Shown: positions 1 through 7,383, counted from the stretch's first letter. The stretch: 9,617 nucleotides of DNA from Gemmatimonadota bacterium (GCA_007127575.1 SKZC01000376.1:1-9617), one strand, 5' to 3'. The notes: generated from the sequence alone by a model not told the origin. Numbers and translations are program-made.

Positions 1-179
1 GCTCCGCCCAGGATGACCGCAGACATGACCGGGACGTACATCCAGATGGGGATGTTCCGGCCCGCCACCAGGTACTCCTCCAGGGTCTCTGACTTCCGGT
101 AGCCCCAGTAGCCGATGGCCACCATTCCCACGAGGTAGAGGACGACGACGGATCCGTCCACGAGGCCTGATGTGAGCAA
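1..179 (-). CDS. Sodium:solute symporter (SSS) family transporter, N-terminal part only
   Basis: Reading the minus strand from a TTG at 179 gives 59 codons that run off the left edge. The peptide has a first membrane helix (VVVLYLVGMVAIGYWGYRK, about residues 11-29). Next comes ETLEEYLVAGRNIPIWM, the typical helix 1 to helix 2 junction of the SSS/SLC5 family (a Tyr/Phe-LxAGRxIP pattern), and then the start of helix 2 (MSAVILGGA). Family members are inner-membrane proteins with 11-15 helices that import solutes with Na+; the substrate cannot be told from this part. The TTG start is chosen because GGGGGG lies 6 bases upstream and because it places helix 1 at the usual distance from the N-terminus. 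An in-frame GTG at 161 is the alternative. The gene follows the zinc-ribbon gene after a 223-bp gap, so it may have its own promoter. Family identity is seen from motifs; substrate and start are uncertain. Confidence 0.8.
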   Translation of the reverse strand, partial: MLTSGLVDGSVVVLYLVGMVAIGYWGYRKSETLEEYLVAGRNIPIWMYVPVMSAVILGG

Positions 180-402
180 GCCGCACCCCCCGGCTTCGAG
201 TCCCGAGTCTCCGGAGGTGGGATGAGACGTCGGAGCAGGTAGCTCGTCAGCGTATGCCCGCACCCCCGGCGGAGAAGCGACCGAAGATGGGGGTTGAGGC
301 CCCCGGGGACAAGATCAACCTGCGGGTGTGGCGAGGGGAGGCGGGCTGCCGGTCCGGCGGCCGTGGGGGCCGGGACGAGGAGGGCAACCCTGGTCTCGGC
401 CT
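180..402. other. Intergenic region between FmdB-type gene and symporter gene
   Basis: This stretch separates two minus-strand genes. It is very GC-rich and holds several short inverted repeats, including the stem-loop listed at 348-373. No convincing -35/-10 pair was seen. One minus-strand frame stays open across it, but it has no start codon and resembles no family I know, so no gene is called. Confidence 0.5.
348..373 (-). terminator. GC-rich stem-loop downstream of the FmdB-type gene, possible terminator
   Basis: CCGGC at 354-358 pairs with GCCGG at 369-373 around a 10-base loop, and GCCGG at 348-352 pairs with CCGGC at 354-358, so two alternative hairpins are possible. They sit 30-55 bases past the stop codon of the zinc-ribbon gene, where the operon would be expected to end. 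There is no T-tract on the minus strand, so this is not a classic intrinsic terminator, and such repeats arise by chance in DNA this GC-rich. Confidence 0.22.
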
Positions 403-657
403 TCAGTGGCCCTCGTGGGCCTCCTCGTACTTTCGCTGCTCCTGCACCCGCTCCTCGCCCAGCTTCTTCTTGCGCCGCTGGGCCGACGCCACGGATTTGG
501 CCCGGGTCTCGTCGGTCTGGACGGCGGGAAGGGAAAAGAGGCGCTCCACCTCGGGCGCGTTACAGCTTGGGCAGGCGCCGGGCGGCTCCTTTCCCGGCAG
601 GACCAAGGTCTCGAACTCGGTCCCGCACTCTTTGCAGGCGTATTCGAAGATGGGCAC
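403..657 (-). CDS. FmdB-family zinc-ribbon protein
   Basis: This is an 84-residue protein. Residues 1-41 are the FmdB/CxxC_CXXC_SSSS zinc ribbon: the family opening PIFEYACKECG, metal-binding pairs Cys8/Cys11 and Cys29/Cys32, and ERLFS right after the second pair. Residues about 45-84 are a charged helical tail rich in Lys, Arg and Glu with no known domain. The family is small and often called a regulatory protein after FmdB of methylotrophs, but for most members the function is unknown; binding of one Zn2+ is expected. The start is a GTG at 657. A GAGGGGGG Shine-Dalgarno-like run precedes it and overlaps the stop region of the ankyrin gene 9 bp upstream, so the gene is probably the last of that operon. 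The protein has no signal peptide and should be cytoplasmic, unlike the other three products of the operon. Family call is strong; role is unknown. Confidence 0.85.
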   Translation of the reverse strand: MPIFEYACKECGTEFETLVLPGKEPPGACPSCNAPEVERLFSLPAVQTDETRAKSVASAQRRKKKLGEERVQEQRKYEEAHEGH

Positions 658-666
658 CGGCCCCCC

Positions 667-2457
667 TCAGCATGAGACGCAGTTGTCGTTGTTCAGGGCT
701 CCCAGCTCTTCCAGGAGGGAGACCGTCCTGGAGAAGGGAGAGATCCTCTGATAGGGTCCGTTGGCCATGTCCGCAGTCGTTTGGCCCGCCCGGCTCACCA
801 CCGTTACGTCGGCGCCCTGCTCCACTAAATAACGCACCACCTCGTTGTCCCCGCGAGAGGCGGCATGATGTAGAGGGGTGTAGGCGTTCAGGTCCCGGGC
901 GTTTACGTCGGCGCCCAATTCCTCTACCAGGTACCGGATGGCCGGGAGCCACCCGTCGGGCACGTGGCGGTGGGCGTTGGCGGCGAACCCTTCCCCGTAC
1001 CCCACCCCCGATGCGGCGTGGATGGGATAGACGGCGGGACCGCCGACGGGGACCGGAGGAACCCCTGAAGGATCCGCTTGGTCATCGCCCTCATACCCCC
1101 CGCGCCGGCGTTCCGGAACCCGCTGGGTAGGCACGTGCGGGTCGGCGCCGTGCTCTACCAGAAGCCGCATGGCGTCCACGTCGGTGGCGAAGGCGGCCCG
1201 CCAGAAAGGGGTGGCCCCCGTGGTGTTGATGCGGAGCACGTCGAAGGTGTACTGCATGTACCAGAGGTGCTTCTCCAGGCGAACGTTGGGGTCCGCACCG
1301 GCCTCCAGGAGCCGCTCCATGAGCTCCAGATACCCCACCTCCTGCCGGTAGTGGTTCAGGGGGTGGGCGTAGGCGGCTCGGGGCGCCCACTCCCGCTCAA
1401 TGGCCACATAGAGGGGGGTGGCCCCCGCCTCGCTGGCCAGGTTCGGGTTCGCTCCCCGTCGGAGAAGCTCTGCAGCCAGGTCGAAGTGGCCGTTGAGCGT
1501 GGCCATGAGGAGAGGGGTGGTCCCGTCCCCGGAGCTGGGCTGGTCGATGTCGGCACCGCCGTCCAGGAGAGCAGCCACCGCAGCGTGGTGTCCCTGGCGT
1601 GAGGCGTGGAGAAGGGGGGTCAGCCCTCCCCAGGCGGAGACCAGGTCCGGGTAGCGGGCCACCCGGTCCTCTTCCTCCTCCTCCTCGTAATCCGACACCT
1701 CTTCCCGGTCCGTCTCCCGCTGCACCTCCCGGGAAGCCAGGATGGCCTCCCTCACCTGTGCCGGAGTGGGCTCCCACGTGTCCGGATCGCCCTTCTCCTC
1801 CTTCCGGAACTCCTCCAACAGCTCGTTCAGATGCTCTTCGGCCCGTTGATCCGACGCCGCACGGCGGGGCACGTCCACCACTTGGGTGGTCATGGACGGG
1901 TCGGCGCCCAACGCCAGGAGGGCCTCGATGGCCTCGGGTCGGTTTGCGGAGGCGGCGAACACCAGGGGCGTCTGACCCCAGGATCCTTCCCGGGCATCGG
2001 GGTCCGCCCCGTGCTCCACCAAGAAGGTCAACGCATCCGGCGCGCCGGCGCCGGCGGCCAGGTGGATGGGGAGGACGCCGGTGTTGGTGGTGGCGGCGTT
2101 GGGGTCCGCCCCGGCTTCCAGGAGGAGTCCGACGATCTCACCGCTCCCGCCCCGCCCGGCCAGATGGAGGGGACGGTACTCCCCGATCCGGGTCCGGGCC
2201 CCCACATCGGCTCCGGCGGTGACCAGGAAGCGGGCCATCTCCACGTCCCGGCGCTCCGAGGCGTAGTGGAGGGGTGTCATCCCATCCCCATGGGCCACGT
2301 TCACGTCCACACCCTCATCCACCAGCGCTTGCAAGGAGGACAGATCTCCCTGGCGAGCCGCCTCCAGGACGGCCGCCTCCGGATCCGGCCCGCCCACCGA
2401 AAGGACGGGCAGAAGGGCCCAGAGGGCCATGGAGTGGAGGGCTACGGGTGCCCTCAT
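667..2457 (-). CDS. Secreted ankyrin-repeat protein with C-terminal CVSC
   Basis: This 596-residue protein has a probable Sec signal peptide (hydrophobic residues about 4-22). Ankyrin repeats with the TPLHxA...LLExGADPN pattern fill most of the rest: five at about 25-191, two at 276-342, and about five more at 343-588, two of which (about 343-393 and 470-522) carry inserted segments. A charged linker at about 192-275, including six consecutive Glu (258-263), splits the array. The last residues are NNDNCVSC, with a CxxC ending exactly at the stop. Ankyrin arrays bind other proteins and have no catalytic activity of their own, so a periplasmic or surface scaffold is the natural inference. The ATG overlaps the TGA of the DUF1552 gene (ATGA, 2454-2457), with GGAGGAGGG just upstream, which indicates translational coupling. 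The partner is not known. Family call is very secure; function is not. Confidence 0.9.
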   Translation of the reverse strand: MRAPVALHSMALWALLPVLSVGGPDPEAAVLEAARQGDLSSLQALVDEGVDVNVAHGDGMTPLHYASERRDVEMARFLVTAGADVGARTRIGEYRPLHLAGRGGSGEIVGLLLEAGADPNAATTNTGVLPIHLAAGAGAPDALTFLVEHGADPDAREGSWGQTPLVFAASANRPEAIEALLALGADPSMTTQVVDVPRRAASDQRAEEHLNELLEEFRKEEKGDPDTWEPTPAQVREAILASREVQRETDREEVSDYEEEEEEDRVARYPDLVSAWGGLTPLLHASRQGHHAAVAALLDGGADIDQPSSGDGTTPLLMATLNGHFDLAAELLRRGANPNLASEAGATPLYVAIEREWAPRAAYAHPLNHYRQEVGYLELMERLLEAGADPNVRLEKHLWYMQYTFDVLRINTTGATPFWRAAFATDVDAMRLLVEHGADPHVPTQRVPERRRGGYEGDDQADPSGVPPVPVGGPAVYPIHAASGVGYGEGFAANAHRHVPDGWLPAIRYLVEELGADVNARDLNAYTPLHHAASRGDNEVVRYLVEQGADVTVVSRAGQTTADMANGPYQRISPFSRTVSLLEELGALNNDNCVSC

Positions 2458-3890
2458 GCACCCTCCTCCGTGGCCGTGGGCCGGAAAGGGGTCACCCCGG
2501 CGGCGGTGAGGGGAAGCGCTCCTGTGCTATCCCCGAAGCTCGACATGTCGTGGCCCAGGTCCTGGAAGAGCCGCACGAACGCGTTGGCCATGGGGGTTCC
2601 CTCGGGGGCCTTCACGTGGAGGTTCCCCTCCAGAGCGCCGTTCCCCTTGCCCAGAAGGATGAGAGGGCAGCGCCGGTGGTTGTGCAGGTTCCCGTCGGCC
2701 ATGGGGGAGCCGTAGATGATGGCGGTCTTCTCCAGCAGGTCCTTGTCCCCCTCCTGGACCCCCTTGAGCCGCTCCAGGAAGTAGGGGAGCATGTTCACGT
2801 GATACCGGTTGATGGTGTTGAACTCCAGGATGGCCTCAGGGTTGTCGCCGTGGTGAGAGGCCGGATGGAAGGCCCGGTCGGAGCCGCTCTCCGGATAGCT
2901 CCGATTGGAGGCGTCCCGCCCGGTCTTGAACGCCGTCACCCGGGTCATGTCCGTCTCGAAGGCGAGGACCTGAAGGTCGAACATGAGCCGCATGTGCTCC
3001 TCATAGGAGTCGGGCACCCCGGGAGGCGCTTCCGGCAACTCCCGGTCCTCCCCTCCGGTGTTGAACTCCTCCACCCGCTGGATCCGCCGTTCGATCTCCC
3101 GGACGTTCTCCAGGTACCCCTCCATCCGCTGGCGGTCGGAGACGCTGAGCTCCCGCTGGATCTCGGCCACCTCCTCAGTGACCCAGTCCAGGATGCTCCG
3201 ATGACTCCGTCGGCGGATCATCCGCTCCTCCGCGGTTCCTCCCGATCCGAAGAGAAGGTCGAAGGCCACCCGGGGGTTGCGGATCATGGGGAGGGGCTCG
3301 TTGGGAGAGGCCCAACTGATGGAGTCGGTGTAGGCGCACGAGTAGTTGTAGTCGCACCCTCCCCCTGCATCCATGCTCTCGATGCACAACTGAAGGGAGG
3401 GAAGCGCGGTATCCGTGCCGAAGCGCCGGGCATGGAGTTGATCCAGGGAGGTCCCCACGAAGACGTCGGAGCCCTGGGTCTGCCGGGGATGAGCCTGGGT
3501 CAGGAAGACGGCGCTGGACCGGAAGTGATCCCCGCCGATCTCCTCCGGACGGTACGCTTCCGCCATCCTGCAGTCCGTGTTGCTCACGATGGTGAGGTAG
3601 TCCTGCCAGGCCTCCAGCGGCTTCAGGGCGTTCTCCTCCGGTAGAACGAAGTCCGAACCCACCTCGGGCGGTGCGAAGAGGTGCCGCTTGGCCCCCCACT
3701 CGTTGTTCCCGGCCAACCCGTGCACGAACTCGATGCACACGAGGCGGGCCTGATCCACATCCCGTTCCATGACCCGCTTCCAGAGGGGACCCGCCGGGAC
3801 CATCGCGTCCAGGAAGGGAAGAGCCACGGTGGCTCCCATGCCCCGAAGAAAGCTTCGGCGCGGAATGTGCTTGCCCGTAATGAAGTTCAT
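2454..3890 (-). CDS. Tat-exported DUF1552 (HXXSHH) family protein
   Basis: This 478-residue protein begins with a twin-arginine signal: PRRSFLRG at residues 10-17, followed by a hydrophobic stretch to about residue 30. It is therefore probably exported folded, often a sign of a cofactor. The body matches the DUF1552 family (PF07586), including the early CIEFVHG segment (52-58) and the family's signature motif as His-Pro-Ala-Ser-His-His (342-347). IIYGSPMADGNLHNH (391-405) resembles the metal-site region of the alkaline phosphatase/DUF1501 superfamily, which is a suggestion rather than proof of fold. The biochemical role of DUF1552 is unknown; the clustered His residues hint at metal binding. 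The ATG at 3890 has AAGGAG 9 bases upstream (3900-3905). The gene lies 37 bp after the cytochrome gene, overlaps the ankyrin gene by 4 bp, and is full length. I recall DUF1552 genes commonly sitting next to DUF1592 cytochromes. Confidence 0.92.
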   Translation of the reverse strand: MNFITGKHIPRRSFLRGMGATVALPFLDAMVPAGPLWKRVMERDVDQARLVCIEFVHGLAGNNEWGAKRHLFAPPEVGSDFVLPEENALKPLEAWQDYLTIVSNTDCRMAEAYRPEEIGGDHFRSSAVFLTQAHPRQTQGSDVFVGTSLDQLHARRFGTDTALPSLQLCIESMDAGGGCDYNYSCAYTDSISWASPNEPLPMIRNPRVAFDLLFGSGGTAEERMIRRRSHRSILDWVTEEVAEIQRELSVSDRQRMEGYLENVREIERRIQRVEEFNTGGEDRELPEAPPGVPDSYEEHMRLMFDLQVLAFETDMTRVTAFKTGRDASNRSYPESGSDRAFHPASHHGDNPEAILEFNTINRYHVNMLPYFLERLKGVQEGDKDLLEKTAIIYGSPMADGNLHNHRRCPLILLGKGNGALEGNLHVKAPEGTPMANAFVRLFQDLGHDMSSFGDSTGALPLTAAGVTPFRPTATEEGA

Positions 3891-3927
3891 CGTCCATCGC
3901 TCCTTGAGTCAGCCATCAACCGCATGG

Positions 3928-6375
3928 TCACCGGGACTCCGAGGCATCCTCCGCCAACACCTCCGCCCGTTTCACCTGAAAGGGATCGCTCCGGATGACT
4001 CCCAGCACGAAGGCCGAAAGCCGGTAATCCTCTTCCTCCGCCTGCGCCACAATCTCCCGGATCATGGGGCCGTCCTGGTGGTCCACCCTCCGGCCCAATG
4101 CATACGCCATCAGGTTCTTGGTGAAGGTCCGAACCAGCGGAGTGGGTCGCTCCAGAAGGGCGGAGGCCAACTCCACCGGGGTCTCCACGGGCGTGCCGTC
4201 CCACAGCTCCCCCCGGGTGTCCAGGGGAGCCGACCGCTCCCGTATCCGCCACTGCCCCGTCACGTCAAAGTTGTCCAGAGCCAACCCGATGGGGTCGATG
4301 AACTGGTGACACGAGTTACAGGTGGGGTTCTCCCGGTGGATCTCCAACCGCTCCCGGGTCGTGAGGACCTGGCCGTCTCGTGTGGACGCCGTCTCCTCCA
4401 GGTCCGGGACCGGCGGTGGGGGCGGCGGCGGGGAGTCCAGGAGGACCTCCATCACCCAGAGCCCCCTGAGCACCGGAGACGTCCGGTTCCCCAGGGAGGT
4501 GAGGACGAGCATGCTCCCGTGCCCGAAGATCCCTTTCCGACCGCTCCCTTCGGGGTATGCCACCTTTCGAAACTCGTCGCCCACCACGCCGGGGATCCCG
4601 TAGTGCCTGGCCAGCCGCTCGTTGGCGAAGGTGTAGCCGGCGCCGTAGAACTCCAGAAGGCTTCGGTCCTCCCGGAGGAGATGGGTGAAGAAGAGCTCCG
4701 TTTCTCGACGCATGAGCCCCGCCAACTGCTCATCGTAATCCGGGAACCAGAAGGCGTCCGGGCGGACCCTGTCCAGATCCTGAAGTCGCAGCCACTGGGC
4801 GGCGAACCGTCCGGCCAGAGCTTCGGACCGGGGGTCGGCCAGCATCCGTCGGGCCTGCTCCTCCAGGATCTCCGGCTGAGAGAGTCGGCCCTCCGCCGCC
4901 ACCTCCAGGAGCTCCTGGTCCGGGAGGGTCCCCCAGAGGAAAAACGAGAGGCGGGAGGCCAACTCCACGTCATCGATGCGGTAGAGCTCCCCGGGCTCCA
5001 CCCCCGCCGGCTCCCTCTCGAACCGGAAGATGAAGTGGGGGCTGGCGAGGATGGCCTCCAGGGCGTTGCGGATCCCGACCTCGAAGCCTCCCTCCCGGGC
5101 CCCATCCTCGTAGAAGCGCATCAGCGAGGCTTCGTCCCGCTCGGTGAGGGGGCGGCGGTAGGCCCGGGTGGCCAGGTCGGTGAGGATCTCCTCGGCACAG
5201 ACCCGCTCCTCGTCGGGGCCCTCGGGCTCACAGGTGATGAGCTGGTCCCTGGCCGCGGGTCGGGACGTTCCCGTGGAGCTCAACGGCCCACTGATGGTCA
5301 TCTCCCGGATGTGGGGCGGGGAGGTGGTGCCGTAGCTCACCTCGGTGCCGGTGAGGGACCATTCATGGGGCTGAATCAGGTCTTCGTAGGGCCCGTCCAT
5401 CTTCCGGATGAACGCCGCCGTGACCCGATGCTGCCCCGCCTCGATGAAGACGGAGTCCGTCCGGATGGGGAAGGACCGCCGGCCCTGGAAGTCCACCCGG
5501 CCTCCGTAGGGGAGGAGAGCCACCTGCTCTCCGTTCACCGAGATGTCGATGTCCTCGAACCGCTCACCCCAGCCGGAGAGGAATTCCAGATCGAAGGAGT
5601 GGTACCCGTCCACGGGGAAGGTGTGGAGAACCGAGATCCCGCCCCGAGTTCCGTAGGGAGCTCCCTCCAGCCGCTCCCAGTGGTGCTGGGAGACGTAACG
5701 GGAATTGGTGTAGGTCCGGTCGGTCCGCGTCGCGCCCGGGTGACCCACCACCATCCGGGCGATCTCGCTGGCGGCGTTCAGGTAGCCGTCCATGAGGGTG
5801 GCGGTGATCCCCTGGACATCGGCGATGTTGTCGAAGTGCTGGCTGATCTGGTCGTCGGGGAGCCAGTCTCCGGCGTTCACCTCCACGCCCAGAAGGTCCC
5901 GGATCACCCGCTCGTATTCGGCCTGGTTGAGCCTCTGAAAGGTCCGCCGCCCGGGGTCGGGAGAGGCGGCGTAGGCGGCGTCCAGGTCGGACTCCAGGGT
6001 GGCCACCAGAAGATCGAGGGTGTCGCCGCCGGGGCGGGGCATCCCCGGAGGCGGCATCATCCCGAGGTGCAGCTTGTTGATGATCTTCTCCGCCGTCTCG
6101 GCATGCTCCGGAGCCTGTGCGACGTCGAAGCTCTGCAGGGAGAGGTTGCCCGTCTGCATCTGGTCGTTGTGACAGGCGACACAGGTGCGCTGCACGACCC
6201 GTGTGAGCTCCTCCCGGGATACATCGCCGGGATCCGACCCGTCGGGCTGGGATGCGTAGGCCGACGAGGTGTCGAAGTCGTGGGGGGAGGCTAGCGGAGT
6301 CGCGGAATCCGCTTCCCCCGAAAGGAACACCAGGATCAGACCGAGTCCGACCCCGGTGGCGCTGACGATCTTCAT
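3928..6375 (-). CDS. Exported DUF1587/1595/1592/1588/1585 cytochrome protein with two heme motifs
   Basis: The protein has 815 residues from the ATG at 6375. The frame opens upstream at a GTG (6495), but only the 6375 start places a signal peptide (MKIVSATGVGLGLILVFLSG) at the N-terminus. Approximate order: a planctomycete-type cytochrome c domain (53-132) with CVACH at 65-69 and Met106/107 in MMPPPGMP as possible heme ligand; DUF1587 (146-205); a beta-rich segment resembling a carbohydrate-binding module (245-350); DUF1595 with the AYRRPL signature (390-453); DUF1592 (464-593); DUF1588 (613-710) with a second heme motif CNSCH at 686-690 and a run of seven Pro (649-655); and DUF1585 (728-800). 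The product should be periplasmic or surface-attached. Proteins of this build are frequent in Planctomycetota and Acidobacteriota; their reaction is unknown, though links to polysaccharide breakdown have been proposed. It is first gene of the putative four-gene operon; 129 bp separate it from lemA, with no clear promoter seen. Confidence 0.92.
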   Translation of the reverse strand: MKIVSATGVGLGLILVFLSGEADSATPLASPHDFDTSSAYASQPDGSDPGDVSREELTRVVQRTCVACHNDQMQTGNLSLQSFDVAQAPEHAETAEKIINKLHLGMMPPPGMPRPGGDTLDLLVATLESDLDAAYAASPDPGRRTFQRLNQAEYERVIRDLLGVEVNAGDWLPDDQISQHFDNIADVQGITATLMDGYLNAASEIARMVVGHPGATRTDRTYTNSRYVSQHHWERLEGAPYGTRGGISVLHTFPVDGYHSFDLEFLSGWGERFEDIDISVNGEQVALLPYGGRVDFQGRRSFPIRTDSVFIEAGQHRVTAAFIRKMDGPYEDLIQPHEWSLTGTEVSYGTTSPPHIREMTISGPLSSTGTSRPAARDQLITCEPEGPDEERVCAEEILTDLATRAYRRPLTERDEASLMRFYEDGAREGGFEVGIRNALEAILASPHFIFRFEREPAGVEPGELYRIDDVELASRLSFFLWGTLPDQELLEVAAEGRLSQPEILEEQARRMLADPRSEALAGRFAAQWLRLQDLDRVRPDAFWFPDYDEQLAGLMRRETELFFTHLLREDRSLLEFYGAGYTFANERLARHYGIPGVVGDEFRKVAYPEGSGRKGIFGHGSMLVLTSLGNRTSPVLRGLWVMEVLLDSPPPPPPPVPDLEETASTRDGQVLTTRERLEIHRENPTCNSCHQFIDPIGLALDNFDVTGQWRIRERSAPLDTRGELWDGTPVETPVELASALLERPTPLVRTFTKNLMAYALGRRVDHQDGPMIREIVAQAEEEDYRLSAFVLGVIRSDPFQVKRAEVLAEDASESR

Positions 6376-6504
6376 GACGTGGTTCCGGCCCCCCTGATCC
6401 GTGCAACTCGAGGTCAGTACGGCTCCTACCAGAGAGTTGGTGGGGTGTTCCGAAGCCCTGGAGCCCCGACGATCCCGGCCCCGTGGCCTCCCCACCCGGA
6501 TCCT

Positions 6505-7089
6505 TCAGTCGAAGGAGACCTTCGGAGCCTCCCTCTCTTCCTGAACTTCGATCTCGAAGAGCTCGGCGGGGCCGAAGTTGAACGCATTGGCTACGATGTT
6601 GGTGGGGATCGTCTGCCGAGCGGTGTTGTACTGCATCACCGAGTCGTTGTAAGACTGCCGGGCGAAGGCCACCCGATTTTCCGTAGAGGCCAACTCCTCC
6701 TGGAGCTGCGCCATGTTCTCGTTGGCCTTCAGGTCGGGATAGGACTCGGAGAGGGCGAAGAACCGCCCCATGGTGCCCGTCAGCGTTTGCTCTGCAGCCA
6801 GCAGCCCCTTCATGGCTTCGGGGTCCCCGGGATCCGCCGCCGCCTTCTTTTCCGCCTGGCTGGCCTGGTTCCTGGCCTGGATCACCGCCTCCAGGGTCTC
6901 CCTTTCGTGCTTCATGTACCCCTTCGCCACCTCCACCAGGTTCGGGATGAGGTCGTAACGCCGCTTGAGCTGTACGTCGATCTGGGCGAAGGCGTTACGG
7001 TAGCGCTCCCGGAGCGCCACCAGGTGATTGTACCGGGTGAGCATGAAAACGCCCACCAGCACGATGATGGCCAATACGATCCAACCCAT
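6505..7089 (-). CDS. lemA: LemA family membrane-anchored protein
   Basis: This 194-residue protein is close to the usual LemA length. Residues 2-18 form one N-terminal membrane helix. A long alpha-helical, periplasmic-type domain follows with the family signatures: AQIDVQLKRRYDLIPNLVEV (35-54), SYPDLKANENM (116-126) and ENRVAFARQSYNDSVMQYN (137-155). The protein ends near NFGPAELFEIE (171-181). LemA proteins are widespread; their function is not settled, with roles in envelope maintenance proposed. The ATG at 7089 is chosen over an upstream in-frame start at 7143. It has GGGGAGG at good spacing, and the longer form would put 18 unusual residues before the membrane helix. The usual genomic neighbours (a TPM-domain protein or HtpX-type protease) are not in view. 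It lies 129 bp upstream of the cytochrome gene on the same strand, so co-transcription is possible but not shown. Confidence 0.95.
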   Translation of the reverse strand: MGWIVLAIIVLVGVFMLTRYNHLVALRERYRNAFAQIDVQLKRRYDLIPNLVEVAKGYMKHERETLEAVIQARNQASQAEKKAAADPGDPEAMKGLLAAEQTLTGTMGRFFALSESYPDLKANENMAQLQEELASTENRVAFARQSYNDSVMQYNTARQTIPTNIVANAFNFGPAELFEIEVQEEREAPKVSFD

Positions 7090-7110
7090 ACGGAGCCTCC
7101 CCTGAGCCGC

Positions 7111-7153
7111 CCCCGTGGGCCACGGGGTAACTCCCGGTAGCACTGCCGGGAGT
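7111..7153 (-). repeat. Two adjacent perfect hairpins in the lemA leader
   Basis: CCCCGTGG-G-CCACGGGG (7111-7127) is a perfect inverted repeat that folds as a 7-bp stem with a 3-base loop. Two bases away, ACTCCCGG (7130-7137) pairs perfectly with CCGGGAGT (7146-7153) across an 8-base loop. On the lemA strand they end 22 bases before the start codon, just ahead of the Shine-Dalgarno sequence. Neither is followed by a T-run on either strand, so they are not typical terminators. They may be operators, or RNA structure in the lemA leader. Confidence 0.45.
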
Positions 7154-7383
7154 AAATCCGAAAGACGTCCCTCCTCGGCGGAGGGGCCACGCGCCTCGCG
7201 AGGACGAAACCGTCGCTCGGCGCCACCCTCAATCTCAGGATCCGGCGCCGGAAATGCCAGGCCGCCCTCCTCCGTTCCCCTTCCAGCCGGGGTGCCACTC
7301 TACTCCCGGGCCCATGATGTGCTTTACATTTCTCGCAAGCGACGCCGAACCCGTTCGCTCCACCCGCTCGAAACGCCATCACC

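Noticed and set aside
180..402. A minus-strand frame open across the gap before the symporter gene
   Set aside because: No ATG, GTG or TTG start was found in that frame within the gap, and the peptide resembles nothing I know. Open frames of this length are common by chance at this GC content.
1668..1686. CTC/CTT-rich microsatellite
   Set aside because: It is the coding sequence for the poly-Glu stretch of the ankyrin protein, so it is not listed as a separate DNA repeat.
667..2457. Tandem DNA repeats suggested by the recurring LLEAGADPN-like codons
   Set aside because: The similarity is at protein level (ankyrin repeats). The DNA copies have diverged and do not form a DNA repeat array.
2274..3644. 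A 456-codon open frame on the plus strand
   Set aside because: It is antisense to the DUF1552 gene and its low-complexity peptide has no recognisable domain.
3769..6294. An 841-codon open frame on the plus strand
   Set aside because: It is antisense to the cytochrome gene, whose domains and heme motifs are unmistakable. Its peptide is Gly/Pro/Arg/Val-rich with no family pattern, as expected for the opposite strand of high-GC coding DNA.
7194..7203. CCTCGCGAGG palindrome as a separate operator
   Set aside because: Short self-complementary GC-rich words are frequent here. It is mentioned only as part of the inverted-repeat cluster.
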